In this document: piece after piece, positions 54,972 through 64,000 of the stretch
Numbering within the stretch: the first letter of the stretch is position 1
How the letters are laid out: each line of letters begins with the position of its first letter
NCBI GenBank assembly: GCA_018296165.2
Contig: JACKQL020000026.1
Coordinates: 1 to 64,000 of the forward strand
Reading direction: 5' to 3'
Length of the DNA stretch: 64,000 nt
Source: Termitomyces sp. T153
Lineage: Eukaryota > Basidiomycota > Agaricomycetes > Agaricales > Lyophyllaceae
Translations under genes and position numbers: made by a program
The notes under the pieces: model-generated
Seen by the model: the letters and a program-made list of their open reading frames with translations, nothing else
Databases searched by the model: none
Told to the model about the DNA's origin: nothing

Positions 54972-55252
54972 TGTTGAGGATACAGATTGTTAATCATCAA
55001 CAGTGTTATGTAATCCCCATATGTTTTTTCTTTGTAGTTTTATTACCATCACACCTCAGTGCTCTCCAGTTACTGAGGTGTAAGTCATCACACTCTTTTA
55101 CAACTATTGTTACTCATTACACCAGTATCTACCTCTTTTATCAGGTATATACATAATATATTTAGTGCTCTCCAGTCACTGAGGTTATCTACCTCTTTTA
55201 TCAGTTCCTAACTCTTGTCTCCTTGTTCCTCTGAGACTGGCCCTGCTCAACA
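54972..55252 (+). repeat. copia C 5' LTR
   Basis: TGTTGAGGATAC..CTGCTCAACA, 281 bp. It carries the duplicated GTGCTCTCCAGT.ACTGAGGT word also seen in copia B. Confidence 0.95.
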
Positions 55253-56240
55253 GGTTATGGGCCCCAAAGATACCTATGACATTTTGACCTCAAAACTCAT
55301 AGTTCTGAGACTCTTATCCAATGGATCCAACTGGACAGTGTACCAGGAACACATTATCAATGCATTAACATCAAAAAGACTCCATTGGCATGTCACTAGT
55401 ACCACACACAAATCAGTCATGCTCATCAAATGTGACAGTTCCTTTTTCTTGGATGACAAATCCTTGTCTCCATTGTCAGATAAGGAACTCGAGGAACATG
55501 AAGATAAGATGGAGGACTGGCTTCAGAAAGAAGCAACAGTTCATGACATTCTTTATGCAACTGTCGACCAATCCACATTTTACCAGATTAAAGGAGAACC
55601 TACAGCTGCTGCTGTATGGAAGAAACTCACATTAATTCATGGCAATAAAGGTGCTATGTTTGAATCTGACCTCCTTGCTCAGTTGCAGAACTTCCAATTC
55701 AGCAAAAATGGTGAAACCAGCATGCAAGATCACTTAGCTAATCTTGTTGTACTCAAGGAACAGCTCACTGAAATTGATTGCCCACTTTTGGATGCATCAT
55801 TTGCAAGCTATATCTGTACCTCTCTGTCCCTCACACCTTCCTACAAACCTCTCCTCATAACTCTTACCACTGATGCCCATGTTACAAACAGGCCTATATC
55901 CAGTGAGGATCTCATATAGCATATAAATGAGGAGGCAAATAGTGCCACCATTGAGAGCAGCATCAACTAGCATCATGAAGCAATGATTGCAGCTCATGCC
56001 AAGGCCAAAGGTGAACCAAAGGATGCAAGTGGTAAACCAAAGTCAAAAGGAAAAGGGAAAGATGAGCAACACTGCAACAACTGCAAAAAGAATGGACACA
56101 CTGATGATCAATGCTTTGAAGATGGTGGAGGCATGGCAGGCAAAGCACCAGAAAGCACCAGACTAGTGGTTGAAGAAAAACAAGGGCAAAGGAAAAGATA
56201 AATCCAAATCAGCAAATGCAGCTGAAGTGGAAGAAAAGAG
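55253..56240 (+). pseudogene. copia C PBS and gag
   Basis: The PBS GGTTATGGGCCCC holds the ATG (55257) of the gag frame MGPKDTYDILTSKLIVLRLL. The frame continues with WLQKEATVHDILYATVDQST, WKKLTLIHGNKG and QDHLANLVVLKEQLTEID to a TAG near 55917. After the stop, homology continues into a zinc knuckle CNNCKKNGHTDDQC (about 56070-56110). The LTR-borne ATG at 55215 is in frame but its residues lie in LTR sequence. The next Met lies about 55 residues inside the conserved domain, so the PBS ATG is the likely start. Only a few lesions. Confidence 0.88.
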
Positions 56241-57705
56241 CAACAATAATTATGCTTTTCTAACATTCATCCCTATCAATGTCCCTCATTACCTTGACAA
56301 TCAGAACATTGCACTAGCTGTCACATCAGGCCACAACCACAAAGCACATGCTGCTTCTCCTACTGCCAGAGTAATCATTGACTGTGGTGCCAGCAGCCAT
56401 TTCTCACCATTCTGTGAGAAGTTTCTCAATTACAAAGAGATCAGCCTTGAGCCTGTCTATGCTGCTGATGGACACACTTTTAGCACCCTTGGTCATGGCG
56501 ATCTTTGCATTAGCCTACCAATAAAAGATAGGGAAAAACAAATACCCATTCTTTTGAAGAAAGTTTATTACACACCCCAAATGGCTTTCACACTGGTATC
56601 TGTATTATGTCTTGATTGTGCTGGCTGTTCCCTTCTTATCAAAAATGGAACATGTGTCATTTGCAGCCCCAAACCAAAATGCCAAATCATTGGCCATGTG
56701 CCCACAGTCCATGGCCTTTATTGTGCTGATTCAACATCAATGACATCACCTTCAGATCACTATGTCAATGTTGCATCAAAGCCTATCACAATCAGTAAGC
56801 TACACTGTTGGATGGGTCATATCAATCATGACAATTTATGTGAAGTGGTTTGCAAAGGGGTAATCACTGGCATAGAATGCAATATGTTATCTGAGCCAGA
56901 CTTCTGTGAAGCCTGTATCAAAGGAAAGGCACAACATCAGTCCTTTCCCAAGAAAGTGAAACCAAGTACACCCACTATGGTGAAAAGATTGTTAGTGATC
57001 TCTGGGGTCTTGCACAGGTGAAATCCCTTGGTGGTGTATTATACTCATACACAAATATAGACCTTTATACTCATGAAGAACGTATCATGTTCTTACCCTG
57101 CAAATCCAACACTTTCAAGGCCTATCAAGCTTACAAAGCATGGGTCCAAGTTCATCACAGTGCACAAATCAAAGTCTATGGAAGTGACTGAGGTGGCAAA
57201 TTCACAAGTGCTGAGATAAAGGCCTACCAAGATGCTGCAGATACTACTTGTGACCTCACAGTGCATGACTCCCCACAATCCAATGGTGTTGCTGAATGAG
57301 CAAACTGCACAATTGTTGAGGGCACTTGTGCAATGATGATTGCTGCAAAACTGCCAAAAAACCTTTGGGCAGAAGCCAAGCGTCACATGGTATGGCTATG
57401 AAACCAAGCACCTTGCAGTGCATTGCCTGGCAATGTCACACCACTTCAAATGGTAACAGAAAGAAAGCCAAATATATTGATGCTACACCTATGAGGAACA
57501 CTTGCCTATGTTTAGATGTGAAAAGCTGGTAAACTGAAACCCAAGGTCAAGGAAGCAAGGTTCATCAGCACAGATGATCAGTCTAAAGGGTACAGGGTCT
57601 ACTGGCCAAACAAGCATACTGTAACTGTCAAAAGGGATGTCTATTTCAACAGAAATGCTGCAGTTAATCCAGATAGCATCCAAATCAAGGAGGAGTGGAA
57701 CATAC
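56241..57705 (+). pseudogene. copia C pol, first part: protease and integrase
   Basis: The protease site IIDCGASSHFSPF (about 56375) is intact for this family. VYAADGHTFSTLGHGDL and KKVYYTPQMAFTLVSVLCLD follow. GAG-pre-integrase: WMGHINHDNLCEVVCKGVIT and FCEACIKGKAQHQSFPKKV (about 56905-56960). A frameshift near 56970 and stops break the integrase core (YTNIDLYTHEE-like, GGKFTSAEIKAYQDAA near 57190, with TGA before it). The frame ends at the insertion of solo LTR 2. Confidence 0.85.
57701..57705. repeat. target site duplication of solo LTR 2, left (CATAC)
   Basis: CATAC precedes TGTCACAACC; the same five bases follow the LTR at 58706-58710. Confidence 0.95.
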
Positions 57706-58705
57706 TGTCACAACCTGCTCCCTAGCTCCCTAGACACTGCTCCCAACCCCTCCCGATTTCCCACCTAACTCCCCGGAACCCCGCCCACACTTTCGACGCC
57801 CACACTGGACAACTCTGACGCTTCTCCGGCAAACCCCGACGGCAACTCCCTCTCTGTAGCCATCAACACCCCCTTGAAACCTTCCCCCACCGTTCCTGGC
57901 CACGTCATACGTCCCTGACCCCCTACCCTAGTTTACCTGACTCGTCCCGGAGTGTCACGACGTCCCCGGAGTGGCTGTGCCCCCAACTGATCCCATCAGA
58001 ATACCGCCATGGCCTGACCTTGGATTGTACCCAACACCCGTCAACTCAGCACAGCTCCGTTGACCCCCGCCATCATATCTGCCGCCCTCGGAGGCACCCA
58101 GTAGTTGGTATATAAGTCATAGAATAACTCCTTGAACTTTAGTCTTGATATTACATTTTACTGGTTTCCTATGTTTCGTCTCTCGTCTCGTCTCTATTTC
58201 TGTTTCTAGGCTTCGAATCTATCTTTTCTCAGTCTCGTCTCGTCTCCGTCTCATCTTGACTGTACATATTTCCTTTGTTCCTCTGAAGTTCCCTTGCTCC
58301 CTACATCAGTACAAACTCTGTGCACGTGCCACGACCTGAACATTCTTAATGACAACTCTGGACCTCGCTACCCGCTCGGCCCCGGAACCCACCAAGCCCC
58401 GGTAATCCCCTGTCCAGCTCCAACCCCGCCCCCCATCAACCGAGAAGCCTCCGCCTACCCCGCAATCTACTTGTGCGCCCACTAACTAGCCCTGACACCC
58501 GCCCTGGGTCAACGACCAGTACTTCTGGTCTTAGACCCCTCCAAATCACTCAGGACTTACTCAGGCCGCTCTCCCTAGGGGCCCCTCGCAAGCTTTCCCC
58601 ACCTCTGCTCCAACTCCGGATGCCTGGTTATAAGCGCAGGACATTGTGTCCGCCTAGTAAGGACTCGCCAGTGTACTGAGCCCCCATCGTCAGCAGAACC
58701 TGACA
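57706..58705 (-). repeat. solo LTR 2 of the gypsy family
   Basis: Exactly 1000 bp, TGTCACAACCTG..CAGAACCTGACA, with a perfect CATAC duplication. It shares its right end with solo LTR 1 (CCTAGTAAGGACTCGCC; CAG.ACCTGACA) and the TATATAAG/AGTCTTGA pair. Rich in CpG within CpG-poor surroundings. Because it lies in copia C, which lies in gypsy E, it is one of the youngest events in the stack. Strand by analogy with LTR E. Confidence 0.93.
58109..58150 (+). promoter_or_regulatory. TATA/AGTCTTGA module in solo LTR 2
   Basis: TATATAAG at 58109 and AGTCTTGA at 58141, 32 bp apart, preceded by GTAGTTGG and followed by a run of TCTCGTCTCGTCTC-like pyrimidine repeats. Confidence 0.55.
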
Positions 58706-60710
58706 CATACCAGCCAATCTGGATGGTCCCCAAGTACCTACATCACTTCCCTCCTCCAAGATTGTCTCTAAAATCAAAACCAACAGCCATTTGCAATCCA
58801 AAACCATCCAATAACCAGTCAGGACTGACAAAAAATCTGTCAAAACTGCATCAGAGTCATCCCAGATTAACCATGATGCACCCAAAAATGCCCCTCACCT
58901 TTGTGCCCATAGAAACTCATTTGCAGGCCTCCTGCTATTTGACCCTATGCAGTTTGGATGAGGACAATGTTCAAAATCCACAAAGCAAACTAATATTATT
59001 GAGTCAGCATTTGTAATTGACACTCTCAACAGTCTCAAACCTGGAAACATTGAAATTGAGGACACTGACAGTGGATGGGCCCAAGAGGCCATTGAATATG
59101 CATTGGCTGCTAGGAAAGATGTTCCAACCATCAAAGAAGCACTGTCTAGCAGTGAAGGCAACAATTGGTCATCTGCCATTAATGCAGAACTCGAGCAAAT
59201 AGAGAAACTCAGTACTTGGGACTTTGTCAAAGCACCCAAAGATGCCAATATTGTCTCCTGCCACTATGTATTACGCCACAAGTGTGGCACCAACAGCCAA
59301 ATTGTCTGCTATAGAGCTCAATTGGTAGCTAAAGGATTTAAACAGCAATTTGGTGTTGATTACACTAAAACCTTTGCTCCAACTGTATGCACCACTATGC
59401 TTTGAATTCTTCTCTCAATTGCAGCCTCACACAGTGCAACCATCAAACAAGCTGACATTGAAAATGCATACCTCAACTCTTCTCTCAAAAAGAACAAAAT
59501 TATTTACATGCAATTCCCTCCCTTTTACTGCCATTTCCATACTTTATCATCCAAATTCAAAGAACTACTCAATGTCAGACTTGCTTGTAGGCTTAGATGC
59601 CTGCTCTACAGCACTAAACAAGGTGCACATCATTGGTATGAAGAAGTCTATGCAACCTTCATGAGCCTTGGCTACTTAACCTGTCAAGCTGATGTTGCTG
59701 TCTTCCACAAAGTTAATGGTAATAGCTATACAATTGTTACTGTTGCAACCAATGATTTTACTATTAATAGCAACTCCTCCAAAGCTTCCTCGCTCATCAA
59801 GAAGCAAATTGGCAAATATTTTGAGATTGTTGATCTTGGAGCAATTAATTGCTTACTTGGAGTTAGCCTTACTTGGAACTTACAGGACAAAATCATCTCA
59901 CTTGGACAGCAAGCTTATGTCAAACAAATACTAAAGCAATTCAACCTCAAAGAAGCTTATATTGCAATTACCCCCATAGAAGCCAGAGCTGATTTCTCAC
60001 TTGATTCCCCTTCAGTTTCTCCAACCCTTCTTCTTCCTGCTGAAAAGACTCACTATTGTGAGATGATTGGCTCACTTATGTATGCCGCCATCATAACATG
60101 ACCCAATATCTCATATGCAGTCTCTATTTTATCCCAGTATCTTGATACACCTAGAACAATGCACATGATAGCCATCACCTGTGTTTTTTGTTATTTATGC
60201 AGCACTACTGACATGAAACTGGTCCTTGGAGAAACAGATTCTGAAGTGTCCAGTTACTCAGATGCCAACTGGGCATCACAGATGCATCAACACTTGATCT
60301 CAGGTTTTGTATTCTTTGTCAGAGCCAGAGCTATGTCATGGAGCTCTAAGAAACAGCCAATCATTACCCTGTCCAGCACTGAATCTGAGTACATCATGCT
60401 CACACACATGGCAAAGGATATTATTTGGATATATAAGCTTCTTATGGATCTTGTGTTTTTCTATTCTTTTTCTTTACCTACTAACTTATACTGTGACAAC
60501 CAAGGCACCATTTGGCTTTTAAAAGACGCTACATTTCATGGTTGCACCAAACACATTGACATACACTTTCATTTTATTCATCAAACCATATCCTCTGATC
60601 ACATTTGCTTAATCTACATTCCTACTTTTGACATGATCATGAATATATTCATGAAATCACTTGCCCATGTCAAGTTCAAATGCTTCCATGATTTCCTTAA
60701 TATTGTCTAG
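58706..60710 (+). pseudogene. copia C pol, second part: RT and RNase H
   Basis: After the CATAC duplication the sequence resumes in the linker before RT. ALAARKDVPTIKEALSSSEG (59100-59160) opens RT, with CHYVLRHKCGTNSQIVCYRA and KQQFGVDYTKTFAPTVC. A TGA follows near 59403. The palm is in 59508-60101, where the catalytic box reads VATNDFTINS (relatives: ATDDF). Then LGAINCLLGVSLTWN and LGQQAYVKQILKQFNL. RNase H is an open frame from 60159 to the stop at 60710 (DMKLVLGETDSEVSSYSDAN; LSSTESEYI; LYCDNQGTIWL). Confidence 0.88.
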
Positions 60711-60733
60711 CCCATATTCACATTGAGGGGGAG

Positions 60734-61014
60734 TGTTGAGGATACAGATTGTTAATCATCAACAGTGTTATGTAATCCCCATATGTTTTTTCTTTGTACT
60801 TTTGTTACTGTCACACCTCAGTGCTCTCCAGTCACTGAGGTGTAAGTCATCACACTCTTTTACAACTGTCATTACTCATTACACCAGTATCTACCTCTTT
60901 TATCAGGTATATATATAATATATTTAGTGCTCTCGAGTCACTGAGGTTATCTACCTCTTTTATCAGTTCCTAACTCTTGTCTCCTTGTTCCTCCAAGACT
61001 GGCCCTGCTCAACA
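60734..61014 (+). repeat. copia C 3' LTR
   Basis: 281 bp, TGTTGAGGATAC..CTGCTCAACA, preceded by GAGGGGGAG and followed by TTAAG. Confidence 0.95.
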
Positions 61015-63700
61015 TTAAGTACATAAATGCATTCTCTGAAGATTAGAAGCCCATCCTGAAGACCCCACTCATCTGCATGCACTGACTTGACTCCACTTTT
61101 CCATCAAGCTCATAGAGCCTGCACTGCCTGGACAACTACATCCTCCTGTGCGCCCTCTCAGTTCCTTTTTTGAATATCTCTAAGGATGTTTGCCTCATTC
61201 CCTCAAACCACAATCTCTTCTAGCACATGGATAGCAAAGAGCTCAGGCTTGAGGAGGACAATGTTGTTATTATCTCCTGCGCCTGTGCCATAATCAGCCT
61301 GCTTGAACAATGTGTCTGGTTTGTCCATGCTCCATCCAAGTTTATGATGCAGTGAGAAGTCAAAGTTGGCCAGATACAAGAACCACCAAGCTTAATGTCA
61401 ATTGAGTTCCTTAGCAGAACAGAGGTACTTGGGTTCTTGTGGTCTGTCCAGACTGTGAACTTATGCCATGTGCCCTCAAGTAAATGCTGCCATTCTTCAA
61501 GGAACCAAATAATTTCCAGCATCTCCTTGTTATGGATCTTATAGTTCCATTCCACTGCATTAAGGCTTTTGGAGTAGAAGGCTACCAGGTGCCATTTGCC
61601 ATCCTCCTTTGACTGATAGGAGAGGACTGCTCCTGTAGTAAAGTTCAAGCTATCTGCTTCTATACAGAATGAAGAGTCATTATCAGGAAATAGGAGGACT
61701 GGCTTTGAGGTCACAGCTTGCTTGAGGGCAATGAAGGCAACTTGCTGTGGGAGTTCCCACTACCATGCTGTATCTTTAACTGTGAGGTCAAAGAGGGGGC
61801 ATGCATGGTGAGAGAAATCCTATATGAACCTCTGGTAGAAATTGACAAAGCTAAGAAAGGCCTGCACTTTCTTTTTGTTTCTTGGCTCAGGTCACTTCAC
61901 TACACCTGCCACTTTAATGGGGTCCATCTTGGCCATTACATATGAAATAATCAAACCCAGGTACTCCATCTTGGTCTGCTCAAATTCACACTTCTTAGGC
62001 TTTAAATAGAGCTGGTGTTGGCAGAGGCATTTCAAGACAATGTGCATGACCTAGTGATGCTTCTTCAGAGTTTTAGTGTAGATGAGGATATTGTCAAGAT
62101 ATACACAAACAATACCTTCTGCAATTAGATCATGGAAAATGTCATTCATCATAGTCTGGAAAGTGGCTGGGCTATTGGTGAGACCAAAGAACATCACCAG
62201 AGGTTCAAAGAGTTCACAATTAGTTTGGAATGCTGTCTTCCACTTGTCCTCTTCTTTGATGTATATGTTGTTGTGGCCCCAACAGATATCCAACTTTGTG
62301 AAGTAGCATGCACTGCAAAGGTTGTTGACAAGTTCTGAGATGAGTGGCAAAGGATAGCAATTCTTCACTATCATTGCATTCAAGATATAATAATCTTGAA
62401 CCAGATGAAGAGACCCATCCTTCTTCTTAATAAAAAGACTGAGGAGGCCATTGGAGACTTGGAGGATTGTATTCGTCCTGAGCTAAGATTCTCCTGCAGG
62501 AAAGCATCCAGCTCATGATGCTCATGGGGTGCAAGCAGATAGACCTTGCAGCTAGAGGGCTCCACATCTGGTATCAGCTCAATTGCATGATCCCACTGCT
62601 TGTGCTCTGGAAGTGAATCAAAGGAGGCCTTAGAAAATACATCCTCATAGTTATGGAGGTGATTGAGAACAGTGCTATGGAAAGCCTTGGGCTGTGAGTT
62701 TGCCACAAATGCCTTAGCCAGATGTTGAGAAGTAGACTGATTGGCTTGAATCTCTGCTACTGTAGAAGGGGGGCAGAGGGTTGTAGCATAGATTCTATCA
62801 CCCACCTTTATGGTTTTATCTAGGGACTCTGCATCTGGAGTACTAGTCCATTCTCCTTCACCTCCCTCTTCCTTTGGAAATTCACACCCAACACCTCAGA
62901 CATCCTTGTAGAGGGCCTCTTTATGAGGGAATGCCAGAGGGGAGAGGGACTCAGGAGGTCAAGATCAGCATAGGGGAGATGCCCAGCACAATAAGCATGC
63001 ACAGCAGCATGCTCATGAACCTTGGCTCTCTGCTCTTTACAGACTTCTTCTGCACAAGTAATACAGCAATGAGAGCAATGACTCATCTTCACCTCATCCT
63101 TAGTCCAGTCAATCTCTGGGTTGTGTTCACATAGCCAGGTGAACCCCAAGATCATATCTTGCTTTCTCAAACTAGTAACAGCAAAAGTGGCTTGCTCTAA
63201 GTGGTCTTAGTAGTAGAGGACTAGGTCCATCATGGAACAAATAGAGCCAGCTTTATTAAGCATGCCATCAACATTGTACACAGGGATAAGACAGGAAAGG
63301 AGGCAAGTGGTGAGGCAGTGTCATTGCATATAGTCTGTGTTGAGGACAAGGCCTGTTGCTCCACTGTCTAGGAGAGCAACCACACTTTGGATCTGCTGGG
63401 TGTCTGTCATCTCAATTTCTACCTGTAGCTTCAGGGAGTTGGTAGAAGGGGTGGAAGCAACAACATAACAATGAGGGAGGCAGTGTTCCCATGCAGAAAT
63501 CTGGAGGTGTGGGCTAGGAGGTGTGTTTCCAGCAGAGACTTTAGTTGGAGAGGAAGTTTGTATGTCTGAGGAGGGGCTTATTGTTTTGCACATAATATCA
63601 ACAATGGCAACAAATATCTTTGATTCTATAGACAGGGGGTCAAAACAATTAGTACTGGGCAATGGGAGCATACAGGTCATCCATTGCCTTTTTAAAAATC

Positions 63701-64000
63701 CTCAGACTCTGTAGGAACCTCCTCCAATACATTGGCTACTTCATTGGAATGGACAGCCATAGGTGCATTTGGAGAGGAGGTTTCTATGGCATCCTAGGCT
63801 GTAAGGAGTTGTTTGAGCAGCTCTTCTTGCTCTAATGCTAACAGGTAGTGGACTTCTAGCCCTTGAGGATAGTAGCAAGCAAAGTGACCTGCTTTTTCAC
63901 AGCATCAACACAGCAGAGGAGTAGAGGACTGCTGTCAGGAGGTGCCAACATCCATTGGAACTCCTTGGAGTAGAGAGTGCAGAGGAGCAACATGAGGTGT
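63701..64000 (-). pseudogene. gypsy E gag 3' end (runs off the window)
   Basis: On minus near 63910-63880 a frame reads CCEKAGHFACYYPQGLEVHY. It resembles a CCHC zinc knuckle whose first part has a TGA and whose last Cys appears to have become Tyr. This places the gag/protease junction of element E here; its 5' part and 5' LTR would lie beyond 64000. Confidence 0.6.

Larger units (their letters stand above)
54972..61014 (+). mobile_element. Ty1/copia LTR retrotransposon C, interrupted by a solo LTR
   Basis: LTRs of 281 bp at 54972-55252 and 60734-61014, with a perfect TTAAG target duplication, PBS at 55253 and purine tract at 60725-60733. It belongs to the same family as copia B and is younger-looking: longer open gag and protease frames and LTRs that differ at only about ten visible sites. 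It sits in the integrase region of gypsy E and is itself interrupted by solo LTR 2 at 57706-58705. Confidence 0.96.
52448..63700 (-). mobile_element. Ty3/gypsy element E internal region (pol), decayed and split by insertions
   Basis: Downward on minus: protease ALLDSGATGLVLNTDYM at 63370-63321; 63170-62820 frame with DMILGFTWLCEHNPEIDWTK; RT from about 62700 (FDSLPEHKQWDHAIELIPD; PSPATFQTMM-like block; catalytic YLDN near 62125 where YLDD is expected). RNase H follows at 61714-61220 (SDPDNSF-like start; YSKSLNAVEWNYKIHNKEML; TVWTDHKN). Then comes the integrase zinc region, cut by copia C (54972-61014) and solo LTR 1 (53703-54851). On both sides the protein can be followed (VVGHPRRWKMLELVFWNYCW, then TYTSTCDLCLC). 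Integrase core is at 53762-52980 (VVVDFYGKQAHFIPTYT; TTAYYPQSNEQMEH), with a chromodomain-like tail to 52450 (HSVFNVVKLFP). Stops throughout. Confidence 0.88.

Noticed and set aside
58145..58885. Short ORFs in the C/T-rich stretch as genes
   Set aside because: They fall in solo LTR 2 and its flank and match nothing.

Overview
The window looks like a TE-rich stretch of an agaricomycete (basidiomycete) nuclear genome. The intact genes have many introns of about 50-60 bp with GT..AG ends. The protein families are typical of mushrooms and their relatives: a KRE6-type beta-glucan protein, TKL kinases, and BTB, GT2-like and other lineage-expanded families. Most of the sequence is decayed transposon DNA.

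Layout. 1-9.8 kb: hairpin plus ~58-bp tandem repeat, a LINE fragment, and a minus-strand Ty1/copia element (A, 3096-8487) with LTRs and a perfect AAATG target duplication, sitting inside a broken TKL kinase gene. 9.8-24 kb: gene island with normal CpG content holding a ZIP transporter (+), branched-chain keto-acid dehydrogenase E1 alpha (-), a broken signal-peptide/TM protein (+), a Ulp2-type SUMO protease (-), a KRE6/SKN1 glucan protein (-) and a decayed conserved gene (+). 24-41 kb: CpG-poor decayed DNA with BTB fragments, a GT2-like glycosyltransferase pseudogene, segmental duplications, copia element B (29358-34263), another gene-family remnant and a Helitron Pif1-like helicase remnant. 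41-64 kb: a transposon-associated gene remnant, gag/protease of gypsy element F, a long non-coding stretch, and gypsy element E (minus, running off the right edge). E has been interrupted by a solo LTR and by copia element C, which itself carries a second solo LTR.

Functionally, the host genes are housekeeping or cell-wall genes with no evident joint pathway. No operon, toxin or virus of concern was seen. The main interest lies in the retrotransposons. The copia elements share a PBS complementary to the anticodon region of initiator tRNA-Met, and in B and C the gag ATG lies inside it. Three LTR copies of the gypsy family keep a TATA-to-AGTCTTGA module at fixed spacing. Decay of CpG sites is sharply uneven along the window.

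All homology calls come from reading translations and remembered family patterns. No database search was run.
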